In this document: one piece after another, positions 14,337-27,536 of the stretch
Layout of the letters: every line of letters begins with the position of its first letter
Numbering within the stretch: position 1 is the first letter of the stretch
Assembly: GCA_001465935.1 (NCBI GenBank)
Contig: LNKV01000071.1
Location: 1-64,000 of the forward strand
Direction of reading: 5' to 3'
Source: Clarireedia homoeocarpa
Taxonomy: Eukaryota; Ascomycota; Leotiomycetes; Helotiales; Rutstroemiaceae
Length of the DNA: 64,000 bases
Position numbers and translations under genes: made by a program
Notes under the pieces: generated by a model
Databases searched by the model: none
Told to the model about the DNA's origin: nothing
What the model saw: the letters and a program-made list of their open reading frames with translations, nothing else

Positions 14337-17300
14337 TATATTAATAATCTATATAAGAACTTATAGTAAAAAAGTAATATATATTATACTATTATCTAAA
14401 AGTATAAGTTTGAAGTAGGAAGTTAGTTTTATTAATATCAAGTATACTAATTACTAAAAGTTCAGTATCTAAAGATAAAAGAGAAATTAAGAAATAAAGA
14501 AAAATAGAATTAAGATTTCTGATTATAGAGAGTCTACTAAAAGAAAAATTTTTTTTACTCTAAATAGATATTTAAATTTAACTATCTTAAAAATTTTCAA
14601 AGTAGTAAATAAAGGTCTATTATCGGAATTAGCTATAGAGATAGATACAAAGATAGTTATTAAAGAAATAAATATAAAACAGAAGTAAATAAAAGAGGAA
14701 ATAAAAAGAGATATAAGATATCAAGTAGTAAAAGGTTATATTATAAGTAAAAAGTATATTATAGTAAAAAAAAAGTTAGGTTTATAGAAAGTAGAATAGA
14801 TTATAATAAAAAATATATTATTAATATTATTTTTTAAAATATAAATTTCTTACTAGATTCTAATTCTTCTATTATTCTATTTACTAGAATCTATATTAGT
14901 CGAATACTTCTTAGAAGTAGTTATATTTACCTCTTCTAAAGATATAAAGATTATATAGAAGTTTAACTATTAGTTTATAACTATAATATTTATTAGAGTT
15001 ATACTTTTAGTCTCTTTTTCTTAAAGTCTTAGTACTTTGTACTTTGAAAAATATAATATTATTAAGTTTTTAGAGAGGTTCGAAGACTAGACTAAAGATA
15101 CTAAATAGGATAACTAGGTAAAAGTTAGATAATTATCTAGATATTATAATCTAGCTATAAGATAGTATATTAAAACCTTATAAGAATAAGTAGATAAAGA
15201 TTAGATTAAGTTTTATATAATCTTTATTTTAGAGTATAAGAATTATAACTCGATTTAGTAAATAAATTCTTATATCTTTTTAGAAATACTAAAGAACAAG
15301 AAACAAGAAATAAAAATTAATATATAAGTATATATTTAATAATTCATTATTATATTTACTACTCTAATAAATAAAGATTAGATTGAGAGTTATATATAAG
15401 AAATCTAGTTTCTAAATAACTTTCTTTAAGAGATTTATAATAAAGTTATTTATAAACTAAAAATCAATATCGAAAAGCTAAATACTATAATATATAATAT
15501 AATAATTAAAGTTACTATTAGTATCTTAGAAAATAATAAGATTATTAGAGAATTTAATATTAAAACTAAAGGTAAAGAAATACTAACTTAGTTAATCGAC
15601 TAGTTTAGAATTACTATTTAGATATTTAAAGAGAAACGATTCTTTATATTTATAATCTCTATATAATCTCAAGAAGTATTATATAAGATAATAGAAAAAC
15701 TAATAAAAGTATTCAAGTCTTTTATAATATTAGTAAAAGCTATAGTAAATACTTCTTTATCTAATAAATATAAATATTTTACTCTATTTAATAAAGTAAA
15801 TAGAGAAGTATACTTTATAGATATTATTAGAAGAGTCGATCTGTCTTTCCTACTTTACAACTAGGTTATAAGAGCTAGAGTTTATATCGAAGAACTTTAT
15901 TATTTTTAATTTATAATCTGTTTTTATTATTAAGAAATAAGTTATTTTTAAAAGAAGTATCTTAACTTTATAATCGATTATAAACGAGGATTAGTATATA
16001 AGATATTAAAAGAAAGAATATTTTATAGAAAAGTAAAAAAGAGAAATAAAGTTATTTAAATACTAAAAAGGGTAAAAGAGAAGAATATTATTTATAAATA
16101 CTAAGATACTATTATAAGTTAGTAGACTGAAACTATTATTAGTAACTAGAGTAATAATCAAGTAATATTAAACTAGCTTTTAACTATTATATTTATAAAG
16201 AGAATATCAAAGAAAGTTGTAAGAATAGAAGAGTCTAATAATAAAGAACTCGAGAATAAAATTAATATATAAGTAGTCGCTCTTTATAAGAGTAGAAAAA
16301 TAGAGGTCGAGGAATAATAAAAAGACTTACGATATATACTTAAAGAAAGAATTTATAAAGAAAGGAAAATAGTTGTTTCTAAGATCTCTTATACTAAGAA
16401 TTAGAAGAAAGTATTAGTGAAAAAGACTAAAGATATTTATAAGAATATAAATATAAAGAAGGTTGATATTAATAAAAAGTAGATTAAAGTTATATAGAAA
16501 ACAAAGTTTAAAGTAGTTTATTAAATTAAGAAATATATAGATATAATTAAATAGATAGTTAATCTAATAAAACTAATAAATAAGATCTTTAATAATAAAC
16601 TAAGAGAGATAACTAATAAAGAAATTTTAGTATATTCTAATATACTTTAAAAGATATTATTTAAGAATATAACTATAATTATACTTTCTAATATAAAGTC
16701 TAAAGATAATAGAGAATTAATATTTATATTATTAGTACTTTTTAAAGAAACTGAGACCTTGTTTATTATTACTAGTTTAAAAGCTAGGATTACTATTAAG
16801 AACCTCGAAATACTAGCTCTAATCGATAATAAAACTAAAACAGACTTAATCTCTAATAAAGTAGCTAAACAAACTAATCTAGAAGTTAAATCTAACTCTT
16901 AGTTTAATATAGTAAAGTATAGTAAAGAAAAAAGGAAATTCGACGGAATATATAAGAATATCGCTATCAAGATTAGAAGTATTAGTATAACTATTAATTT
17001 TTTTATTATAGATAATTTATAGAATAATATAGTATTAAGCTAGCTCTTTATTATTACTAGTTTACTTTCTTTTTCTTATTAGAATAGATTCTAATATACA
17101 ATAATAGTAAATAATAAGAGAACGAAATAAATTATAATTCGAGTAATAAATATAGTTGATTTATAATAAGAGAAAACTGTTTTTTAAGAAAATTTATAAC
17201 TAGATTAGAAGTAATATACTTACTTAATAATAAAAATATTAAGAGTAGTAAGATAGAGAAATATATTCTAAATTTCATTTTATCTAATAAAGTAAATATT

Positions 17301-20300
17301 ATTAGAACGAATAAAGAGTTAGTAAAAGCTTTTAGTATAAGTATATAAAGTATTAGTAAAAATACTATTTATATAAAAGGAATGAATTTAGTTATAATCT
17401 TTTAAGTAAAATATTTCTTTTTTATTATTAGTGTTTTTAATATTTATAAAAGGAAAATAAATAAAGTTATATTTATAAGAGAAAGAGTCTTTAATAGATT
17501 AGTATCTAAAAGAGATTTTAATTAGAAATAAAAGAAGATAGAAAAAAAAGATCTAAAAGACAAAATCGAATTTATAAGTATTTAGAATAGATAATTAATT
17601 TTTAAATTCTTAGATATTAAAAGAGAAAGTAGATTAACAAAGAAAAAAATCGAGTAGCTAATAATCAGAGAGAGATTAAAGTTATAAGAAAGGGATATAT
17701 TAATAAAACTATTATTTTAAAAAGAGAAGAGTATAGCTTTTAAGTTTTCGGAGTATAAGAGAGTAGACGAGAGTATTACTTTACTATAAGAGATATAAAC
17801 AGTTCTCTATAAAGTATAATAGAACTCTAGATTTATAGTCTCTAGATACTTAGCTATTAAGATAAATATTATAATTGATAAGTACTTAGAAGCTAGTATA
17901 CTTAAATACTATTATAAGTTATATAGGAACTAATAGTTTATAATTAAGAAAAAGAATAGAAAGTACTAGTTAGTAGATATTACTATAAAATATAATATTA
18001 TTATAATTCGAGATATAAACCTTCCTTTTAATATAAACGAGATCTTAAAAGAATTCGTGAAATATAAGATTATCTTGTTAATTGATTTCTATTCCGGTTA
18101 TAATTAAATTATATTATATTTAAATAATCGAGATATAATAGTATTTATAACTTTAAAAGAGTTACTCTACTATATTATATTAGTTTAAAATACTATAAAC
18201 TTTATTACTTAGTTTATAAGAATAGGAAAAACTATATTAAAAGATTATATTTCTAAGTATTATTAAATCTTTATTGATAATATACTTATTCTAAAGTTAT
18301 ATATAAAGTATAGAGATAAGAAAGTAGTTTTAGATATTCAAAGATTTATTCTTAAATATTTATATAATATAGATCAAGTTCTAGTCGATATAGAAAGAGT
18401 TAGTATAATTATAAATATTAAGTTCTAATTTAAAATAGATAGAATTAAACTAGTTAGTTATATCTATTATATTAAAGGATATTTCCTAGATAATAAAAAG
18501 GTTTTTAAAATACTCAACTAAATATTATATAGATCCTTAATAGAAATAAGAGTATTTATAAGAGTTTATATTTACTACTGAATATAGATTAAATTATTTA
18601 CTTTGAAAGTAGCTTTATTATACTAACTGTTTAAAAAAGATATCGAATTTATATAAATAGTAGAGTATAATCGGGTTATAAAAAGTTTAAAACTAATACT
18701 AACTATAATACTAGCCTTTATTAAAATTAATATAGTTAAAGATATAGATCTAATAATCCTAGTTATAGATATAAATTTAAATAAGTAAAAGATAATTTTA
18801 ATATAATAGGATATAGAAAAGAAAAGGTATTTAATATACTATAATAATAGTTAGTAAATATTAGTTGAATAGAATTACAATACTATAAAAAGGGAGTATA
18901 AAGAAGTTCTAAAAACTTTAAAGAAGATTTAAAGTTATTTATATAAAGTTTACTTTTTATTAGAAATAGATATAATAGTATTTATAATTTAATTCAACTT
19001 TATTATAACAGATTTACTAGAGGTACTAGTAACTAGATAGATAATATAAATTCGACTATTTAATTTCGAAATAAAATATATATTAGAAAATAAATATATA
19101 GTTATAAATAAATTATTTAAAAAGCTTATAATAGAAAAAGAGAAGTAACTCGAAGTCTAGAAAGAAGAAATTAATAATTTTATTAATATATATATAGGCT
19201 TATACTAAGTAGTCCCTTATAACAAAGTTAAAGTAATAATAAGTCGAACTTTCTTACTAGATAGTAAATAGAGTTTAGATTCGAAGTTGATAGTAGAGTT
19301 CTTGATAATACTAAAAAGACTAGCTTAAATATTTAAAGTAGACTTTTAAATATTTAAAATAAAAGTACTAAATTATAAAGTTTAAGATAAAATACTTTAT
19401 TAAAAAGCTAATAAGAGTCTATTAGAAAGAAAAGTTATTAATTAAGAATAGGAAAAACTAATAATTCTTTAAACTCTCTATAACAATACTAAGTATAAAA
19501 GTAGGAAAAATATATATTAAAAAGTAGTTAAGAGATACTTTTAGGATAAATATTATAAAGATATAAAAATCTATATATAGTAATATAATCGTTATTAATT
19601 TTATAATAATCTTTATTAAAAGAAAGCTCTTTATTTAATATAAACTAATACTTTATAAAGTAAAGTAGAGTTAGATATTATTTATATATTTAAATACAAG
19701 GGGAAAAAGTACTTAGTTATAATAAAATACAACTTTAATAGATAATCTGAAAGTTAAATATTATAGGTAACTAACTTAGAATCGATTATAATCTTTATTT
19801 AAAAAGATATTATTTATAAATATAAGATTTTTAAGAAGCTAATTATAGATAGTAAACTAGAAAATAAAAAGTAGATTAAGTCTCTAGTCAAGAAATATAG
19901 TATAATCTATATAATAATATTATTTTATTATATTTTTATAAATAGAATAGTAAAGAGAGGATATCAACTTATTATAAAAGCTCTAACTAAGATAACTAAT
20001 AGTAGAAAAAGAAAGTAGATTGATAATCTCTATATAGTTCTACTAACTAATAAAGCTATTATTAAAGTAATAATAAGATTCTCTCTATTTTACTTAAATT
20101 ATAAATTAGAGACTATATTACTTATTAAGATATAAATACTAACCTAACGGGTTATAGATTAGAAAAATATTATTAAAGAATCCAAGCTTCTTGTATTATA
20201 GACAAGGTAGATCTAGTTGAAAAACAAAGATTTAAAAGAGATTATTATAAAGTAAAAAAAGATAAAAATTATTAGAAAAAAGTAATTTAATAGTTCCTAG

Positions 20301-20815
20301 TAGATTCGTTTATAGGATATCTAGAAAAGCGAGGTTATACTATTATATAATATATTATAAGAAGTTGATATATTATCTAAACTAAAACTAAAATATAAAT
20401 AGTTTAGTCTTTTTAGAATTAATAAAGCGATTCCCGAAAAAGATACTTTCAAGTTAGAAGAAATAGATAATACTAAGCTATATAGTATATTTACTAAGAA
20501 TAAAATAAAGATATTTTATAAATATTATAAAGTTTAAGATCTACTAATAATATAAAATATAGTAAAAAAGGAAAAGTTGACTTTATAGAGTATAAAGTCC
20601 GAGCTAACTTAGTAAGTAGAAGAATTTATAAAGGTTCTATTAAAAGAAAAAGATAAGGAAATTATTGAATATAAAGTACTAATTTAAGAAAGAGAGAGAA
20701 GAGCTAAAGAAATAAAAAAATAAAATACTCAATAAGCTACTATACTATAAAAGTGGACTTTTAGAATTATCCTAAATAAGAGATTAAATAGATAAAAATT
20801 TCACTCTGTTTAGTA
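14337..20815 (+). mobile_element. RIP-destroyed Ty3/gypsy retrotransposon, gag-pol
   Basis: Translation with stops ignored still reveals gypsy gag-pol order. A gag-like stretch runs from about 15,050 (FLERFED). An aspartic protease motif (ALIDNKTKTDLIS) lies at about 16,810-16,865. Reverse transcriptase follows with LLIDFYSGYN at about 18,075 and FIDNILI, standing for the catalytic FLDD-type box, at about 18,270. RNase H and a linker come next. An integrase core spans about 19,650-20,150 and includes a KRGYQLIIKALTKIT-like helix near 19,955. The coding sense is plus throughout. Stops are dense and consistent with C-to-T and G-to-A changes. It cannot encode protein. The LTRs are not securely defined. 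Confidence 0.85.
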
Positions 20816-20824
20816 AAAAAAAAA

Positions 20825-20865
<41 letters not shown>
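20815..20865 (+). repeat. Poly(A) tract, about 51 nt
   Basis: An almost pure run of A, interrupted by a single T at 20,826, lies immediately after the last recognisable gypsy coding sequence. It could be a genomic microsatellite or a tail from reverse-transcribed RNA. It is long for a simple A-run. Confidence 0.9.
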
Positions 20866-20869
<4 letters not shown>

Positions 20870-20974
20870 TACTTTATAAAGGAAATTTATATAATTTATA
20901 AATATAGACAGTTAAGATTTATAAAGAAAAGTTTATTATTTTTTATTCTGTCTCTATCTTTTTTCTTAATAAAC
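20866..20974. other. AT-rich target sequence left of the copia element
   Basis: Ordinary RIP-type AT-rich sequence lies between the poly(A) tract and the copia insertion. Its last five bases, TAAAC, form the left copy of the target-site duplication. No gene is seen. Confidence 0.7.
20970..20974. repeat. Target-site duplication TAAAC, left copy
   Basis: These five bases immediately before the 5' LTR equal the five immediately after the 3' LTR. This is the usual product of integrase-mediated insertion and fixes the element boundaries. Confidence 0.93.
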
Positions 20975-21331
20975 TGTGTGGACAATGACCGCAAATGGCT
21001 CCGGGCCGTATTTGGCTCCGGGCCACAAATGACTCCGGGTCATTTATGACTCCGGAACCTATGGCAAAAATGAGGCATTTCCAACATGGGCATACAATGC
21101 CCGTGTAGCGGGTAAATGAGAATCGACTCTGATAATCAAATGTAGATAGCCAATACCTTTCGTACGAAGGGTATAAAGACTGTAGGACGATCCTGTAGTT
21201 AGAGGATTAAGACGATTTATATAAATAACACTGGATCCACGCTTTGCACGTGTTTCCGGGTGTTACGTGTAACCCTCGTGCTTCTTCACGTGATATCACT
21301 TTAGTGTACGACTGACCCAGTCGTACCAACA
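20975..21331 (+). repeat. 5' LTR of the copia element, 357 bp
   Basis: The LTR starts TGTGTGGACAATG and ends GTCGTACCAACA. Compared with the 3' LTR it shows 12 differences and no indels. All are C/T or G/A transitions, and nine lie at CpA/TpG positions. The LTR should carry promoter and polyadenylation signals, but no canonical box is certain. Just downstream lies a small palindrome, tagttggatcaacta, where the primer-binding site would be expected. Confidence 0.96.
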
Positions 21332-21539
21332 CTAATCAGTAGTTGGATCAACTACAGATTAGCAAGGTCAATTACACTCTTACAACTTTGTTCTTCCCCG
21401 TTGTACACAACTCTATTTTACCTATCTTCAATCCGTTAACTTCCTTTCTTCAATCTCTTATACAAACTCAGTTATCATAGTCGACTTCGATAAGTTTATT
21501 ACCTACAAGAGGGTTACTCCGACCTTAGCAGGTTAGGAC

Positions 21540-23267
21540 TTCGACCTAGCTAACTTGGATCAATATACTGCTAAATAGATTTCTATCCGGATCGCTATTT
21601 GGATCGTACGTAGCCGATTAGACTAGGATTATAACTATATATTGTAGACTGCTTTCTATAACGACTTCGAAGGCTGGAACGAGGAACTATTCAAGCTTAC
21701 TATTCCGAACCTTCTTTGTAAACTCTGTATATACTTTACCTCGAACGGAGTTTGGATTGCTAAATCTGACGATCGTATATATATATAAGTCTTTAGTGAG
21801 CTAATCAATATCAAGGAATACCTAATATAGGAAACTAGAGATATTAAAGAGCACTTTCGTATAATAGGTCCTATCAACTCTTGGTTCGTCTAAGGAAGTG
21901 TTAACCTACTTTCTTCTGTACCTTCTACTACTTCTCTGGTAACGACCCCTCTAGTTACAACTTTGTCTACAACTCTCTTTACTCAACTTACAACTTCGTC
22001 TATAACTCCAGTACCTGAGCAGGAACGAGCGACTCCGGCCCTTAGTAAAGTCCTAGATAATCGATTTGTACGTTTTATATCTATACTTTACTTTACTGAA
22101 ACTGTCTCGCTATTAACTATATACAAGAGAAGTAATATCTCTAAGCCCTTTAGTAACTTGATAAAGATTCTCTCGGACAAGGAGTGTAAATACAGTAATA
22201 AGATATACGATATTTTAGAAAACAAGCTTTATATCTTCTACGATTGTTGTACAAAGGTTGGCTTGTTAACGGACTACTTCTATCTAGGTTTTTCTATACT
22301 TCTTCGCGATCGTGTATTGGACTTCTACTATAATAAGATCTCTGGACGATTATATAACTTCTGTACAATAGTTACTATAATCAGAGAATACTTCGAGATA
22401 GAAGAGAACAAGCAGTTTTATTTGTCCGAGTGAAGAGAGACTATATATACCTTCGTACGAAGGAAGAACCTAGACAAATCCGAGCTAGAATATTTAAAGA
22501 TACTCTTCGACTGCCTTCGTATACTGTAGAAAGGTCTTTTAACTAAGTACTAGAATAAATTCTCTCTATGTGACCAAGTCCTTAATACTTATCGAGGTAT
22601 CCCAGAGTGCAATCTCGTACTCTATAAGCCAGCTTGTATATTCGAGTTAGTCTATTCTGATCTGAGATCTGCGATTAGAACAGCGGTATATACGAGAGAA
22701 TATACTATGTAAACGTAATACTCTAGTAAGCAATACTAGGTCGACTACAAGTATTAAAGCAAATTCAATTGTATATAAACAAGTAATCAGACTATAATAA
22801 GATTTCCGAAAGGAAGACAGTTCTCCAGCCTTTGTATAGAGAGCAAGAACTATTCTCTAAATCCTCGTATAGAAAGTAGGAACTGGGAGAATACGAAATA
22901 TTATATTTGTGAAAAGACTAGCTACCTCGCTAGAATATACCCTTATACGGAGAGAGCTAAAGTATACAACCGGATTAGCCGCTAGTACTTGTAGGAAGAG
23001 GAAGAAGAAGAGAAAGAAGTAGGACAGTTCTTATAAGAAGAAGAACAAGAAGAGGATTCGGATAATATAAAGGAACGAGAACTCTTGTCCGACTAATTCC
23101 TCACAGAAATAGAAGTGATTGATAGTAGTCAAGCTGCTTAAACTCTCAACAATCTTAGTACAATATACAATATTACTTACTACGATCCTAGCGAGCTAGA
23201 AGTATCGTACGACAAAGTATTCACGTTCGAGGAGCGATACTTGTTAATACAATTTCAAGAGATTATA
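21540..23267 (+). pseudogene. Copia gag region with stops
   Basis: This is the gag part of the polyprotein, read in the frame that includes 21,963. The longest open piece, 21,963-22,433, begins MSTTLFTQ and contains an SKPFSNLIKILSD-like stretch. A degenerate zinc-knuckle-like CEKTSYLARIYPYTERAK lies near 22,905-22,960, followed by an acidic region. Gag would form the virus-like particle in which reverse transcription takes place. Numerous TAG and TAA codons break it. The start is uncertain because the first plausible coding sequence after the leader has no clear ATG. Confidence 0.75.
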
Positions 23268-24400
23268 CTTGATAGCGGGGCTATAAGTATATCAATAGTT
23301 GGCGAAGTGTAATTCCAGGCGCTATAGCGACAAGACCTGTCTATCACTTTAGCTTATACGAAGAGTAACGATTATACGATTCGTTTTGGCAAGGGAACAG
23401 TAGAAGTAAAAGGGACAACGATTGTATAAACACTAGTTGGTCCGATTACTTTTTATATTATAACTGTAAATACTCTATTTCTATACTATATCTAGAATAT
23501 AGACAGAATAAATATACAATTCGATAATTTAAAGAATATTCTTGTTTAAGGAAAGAATATTATACTTATCGTATATAAATAGAGGCATCCGTAGATACTA
23601 TTAAAACAGTCGGAAGTAATTGTACAAGTTTACTTTATTAAGGTCGAGTTTAAACAGTTATATCGCCGGTTCGGACACCCGTCTGTACGAAAGTTGGCTC
23701 AACTCTTAGAAAAAGCAAGATACAACGATATTGAGTATCGTACGATCGAATAATTAAACAAGTTCTACAACTACTGCTAATTAAACACGAAGTCGTTTAG
23801 ACGTTTTCGTTTTATAATCAAAGATGAAATCGAGTTTAACTACTCGATTATTATTGATATTATATATCTGGACAAATCTCTAGTACTATATATTATAAAC
23901 AAAGCGATTATATTTAATATAGCTAGGTTTTTAAAAGACATTAGTACTCGTACAATATAGGATACTCTTCGGATATATTAGATCGATACTTACTTAAGTC
24001 CACTTAACTATATCGTATACAATACAGATACAATATTTACTTCTTAGGAGTTTAGGCAGAGCGTGTGTACGATAGCAAATAAGGTAAAGGAAGTGCTAGT
24101 AGAGGTATATAACAGTATTAGTAAAGTAGAGAAATACTACTAGCCTCTTAAACGCGTATACGAGATTATCCGGGACAAAACGAGAAAAGAAAATATCTCG
24201 AGGGAGATCGTCTTACAAATAGCTATAAAGGCAATCAATAATATAGCCAGGCTAAACAGCCTTATACTAACTCTTCTTATTTTCGAGATATACTTGAGAA
24301 TAAACCAAATATCAATTCCGTTCTAGTCAATAATTGTACAAGCCTAAGCGGTTCGGACTACAATAACGGAAATCAGAAAAATCAATATTTAGCACTAAGT
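23268..24400 (+). pseudogene. Copia protease and integrase region with stops
   Basis: The protease active-site motif LDSGAISISIVGE begins at about 23,268, with the catalytic Asp codon at 23,271. A GAG-pre-integrase segment follows (YRRFGHPSVRKLAQLLEKA, from 23,661), and then the integrase core (DIIYLDKSLVLYIINKA at about 23,860, with a second region VYNTDTIF). The protease processes the polyprotein and the integrase inserts the cDNA. All motifs lie in the same frame as gag and RNase H. Several in-frame stops are present. Confidence 0.85.
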
Positions 24401-25850
24401 CAAAAAAGCTCTGAGTACAAGGAATAGCTCTCGGACAACAGAGGTGCTTGACCTCCCTCTATAGTCAGATATAAAAGTCTAGCGAGAAAAGAAAGGCTAG
24501 ACTAGCCTCTTCAAACTTCTAGTAACCGACAAGGAAACTTGTGTTATTGAACTCCCCTTGAGTCTAACAAGCTTTCGTATAATAATTGTGAAACTATTCT
24601 TTCTTAAAGAAATTCAAGAGATAGAGGTTTGTACAAAGGACCAAGTAGAACCGAACCCAGAAGAAAAAGCAAAAGCGCAGACAAAGTAAATATATTCCGC
24701 AAAACGACTGATCCTCCAAGTTGTTATCCTATTCAAGAAAGTAGAGGTGTTTATTACTAAGAAGAAGTAGGACGACTTGGAACTTTCAGTTAAGCTTTAT
24801 ACACAAAGTATAATTACAGTCGAAGGACCTCTATTTTAAATAGTATAGTAAAAGGAAATTAACAGCTTGATCATATAAGGAGTCTTCGAGTTTATTGAAT
24901 ATAACCTAACAATCTATACTAGACGAATCTTCAACTCCCAGCTCGTCAACGAAGTTAAAGGCAAGACGACAACAGCTCTGTACAAGAAGTTAAGGTTAGT
25001 GATACAAGTATACAATGATACTAGGAAAGAAAACGTCTTAACACAATCGCCAACTGTTCAACGAGCAAGCCAGAGAATTATTTTAGCAATTGCCCCTTTA
25101 CTTTGTATGAGAGGAATCGAACTGACCTCTCAAGATATTATACAAGTGTATATATAGTCAATATTATTTCTGAACTGACTGATTCTGGCACGACTACCTA
25201 AAGAGATTCAGACGAACTACCCTCCTAATATAATTATAATTGTCTGCAAACTCTTGTATAGAATACTAGAGTTAGGAACTCACTAGTAGGTTATATACTA
25301 CAACTACTATAGAGACAAGTTGAATATAGAACTTTCTTTGTACGACTCTTGTCTCCTGATCTCCAAGGACCCTGAAGTATTCGCGGTGATAGCAATACAG
25401 ACAGACAATACTCTAATCCTAGAAGATAAGAAGTTCAGATAGAAAGAGGAAAAAGAGCTGAAACAAGTAAAATTCCAAGCAAAACCGATTAAGATACTCT
25501 TGTACGAAAGACCCTTGATCTTCAATAGATACAACTTGCAAGTAGAAGACAAGAACCTTGTTCTCGTACAAAACGGACAAGGATAGAAGATCAAGCTAAT
25601 AGACCCTAAATCAGAAACTCGTTTTGCTGAATATCGCGAACAGTGTGCTCGAGGAGTATACTTCTCGAGTATCTACTAGCCGGAAGCAAGCTTCGACTTA
25701 TTAGTTGTAACATAATACCAGGAACCCTCGTACGACGAGATCAAGGCTCTGAATAAACAACTAAAATAGCAAATCGAGAACTTAAATAGAGGAATTCGCT
25801 ATATTCCTCTCGATTTGTAAACAGTAAAACTGTTCGTATTTGTAGACAGA
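24401..25850 (+). pseudogene. Copia reverse transcriptase region with stops
   Basis: The frame continues with copia-type reverse transcriptase. A recognisable block near 25,240-25,330 reads LLYRILELGTH, then two consecutive TAG codons at 25,284-25,289, then VIYYNYYRDKL. In relatives the two stop positions are tryptophans of the GTHWW motif, so both look like TGG-to-TAG changes. Further downstream, about 25,340-25,600 retains a long open stretch. The enzyme would copy element RNA into cDNA inside the particle. It is not translatable as one protein. Confidence 0.82.
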
Positions 25851-25991
25851 TCGTTTGCCAATAACAAAGATCTCAGCTCGCAACTTGAGTACAAGATCTT
25901 CCTAGCAAACGAGTATCTGTACGAAGGTTCAGACAACGTGTTTAGGATCAAGGGTAATCTGATCTATTAGAGTAGTATAAAGAGTAAACAT

Positions 25992-26369
25992 ATGACTCGG
26001 AGTGTACTAGTATCCGAGATCTACGGAATAGTTGCTGGTATCGACTTGGCAATTGTGATCAGTTGTACGATTCAAACAATCGCCGAGCAGCTAGGACTTC
26101 CAGCACTACCGACAGTTGTTTATACAGACTTGTACTCTCTGTACGACTGCCTTGTGAAACTTGGGACGACGAGAGAAAAACGATTGATAATTGATATTAT
26201 AGCTCTACGTCAGTCGTACGAGAGGAGGGAGCTAACAGAAATCCGCTGGATCAAGGGCGACGACAACCTAGCTGATACAATAACAAAAGGGATAGTAAAC
26301 AAGGTACTAGAAACGCTAATCGATATAAACGAACTCATCGTCCGAGTGAAAGGTTGGGTTGTACAATAA
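25992..26369 (+). pseudogene. Copia RNase H domain (3' end of pol)
   Basis: This open 125-codon piece encodes the C-terminal RNase H of a copia polyprotein. It carries MTRSVLVSEIYGIVAGIDLA (the conserved Glu region), TVVYTDLYSLYDCLVKLGTT (the Asp region), and RQSYERRELTEIRWIKGDDN, then LADTITKG. It degrades the RNA strand of the RNA-DNA hybrid during reverse transcription. Methionine 25,992 is internal to the polyprotein, not a true start. The open frame extends slightly upstream. The TAA at 26,367-26,369 is the likely natural end of pol. Confidence 0.92.
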
Positions 26370-27536
26370 TAAAAAGTAGTATTAGGGAGGAGAATTTCAT
26401 TTGTTTAAGTTTTTATTTTGGTTTTTCCTAAAGTACAAATTGAGGAGTACAGAACAGTTATTTGAATTTTCTTCATATTATTTTCATTACAAATATTCAC
26501 TAAGTTGTCAGACGGACAAGAAATACACTTCGTACGTAACAAGAATCAATAGGAATCGGAAAGCCTCTTAGTTTCGCAGGAACCTGCTACTTATCTCGAG
26601 TACCACGCAAAGGTTAAGGCCAAACTCGAGTACCACTTGGCAGCTGCGTACGAACCTACAGCAGGTTAAGGGAATTGTGCTTGTAAACGAAAAGAAAGCT
26701 TCGTATATACCTTAGAGGACAATCGGATTGTTGCGGGAAGCACCAACTACAAGGACTATCGAACTAGCGGCTACTTCGTCCACCGATTCAGACTTGACCG
26801 AAGTCTCGTCCGAATCGCTCTCGCTGTACTCATCACCAGTATCATTATTAGGATCGTCCGATAAGCTGTCAGACGGAACCTCGATGACGACACAGCAACG
26901 AGCACTGTGATCCCGCTACTTGCAGTTGCCGCAAGCGCTGTTCCAATACCCAGCAAGCCGGACACAGGTCGGGAAAGGCGTAAAGCCTCGCCTACGACAC
27001 TTATTGTAACCGCCAGGGACAAGAGTGCCTCTGCTCTGAATAAGCATAGCGTTTATATACGAAGGGCGTATCGTTAAGAGCTGTATATCTTGGATGCGGT
27101 CTTGTACGAAGGCTATATCCTGTCCTAGCAGAGCTAAGACTGTTCGTTGCAGATTGTTGTGGATATACCCACGAAGCTGCTGCCCTCCTACGAAGAGGAG
27201 GGGGTAGCCTAAGGGCGGTGCTCCCGGGGCGGCGACGGCGGAGTTGGCGGCAGCGATACCGGCAAGGGTAAATAGTACGAGTCTTTGTACAAAAGCAACT
27301 AATTAGCAATCTCAAACTATTGTACGATAGGGGACTTAACTGGTTATTAGCGTTCATTTTGACGGTTTGGTGTTAGCGTTGCTGTTGTTGTTGTTATTGT
27401 TGCTGTTATTGGACAATTAAGGAATTATTATAGATCGTACGACAAATGTGGGCTCTTGGCTGAAGATCCTGCACGCTAAGGGCTTGTCACCTGATAAGGG
27501 CTCGGTTCGGTTCGGACGAAAAGAAAAAGTTGCCAG
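26370..27536 (+). other. Copia 3' untranslated internal region
   Basis: About 1.17 kb lies between the end of pol and the 3' LTR. Short ORFs occur on both strands (for example around 26,728-27,022 and 27,001-27,357), but none resembles a known protein and they overlap each other. A GTT-rich trinucleotide stretch lies at about 27,371-27,411. I see no env-like ORF. A purine-rich stretch (gacgaaaagaaaaag) at about 27,515-27,530, just before the LTR, is a candidate polypurine tract. Confidence 0.65.

Noticed and set aside
21656..21877. Minus-strand ORF of 73 codons inside copia gag
   Set aside because: It is the antisense shadow of the plus-strand gag frame.
25307..25594. Minus-strand ORF of 95 codons inside the copia reverse transcriptase
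   Set aside because: It is antisense to the reverse transcriptase frame, whose motifs are clear on the plus strand.
26728..27357. Short ORFs on both strands after copia pol, possibly an env-like or accessory gene
   Set aside because: They overlap on opposite strands, have no conserved motif, and lie in the expected 3' untranslated internal region.
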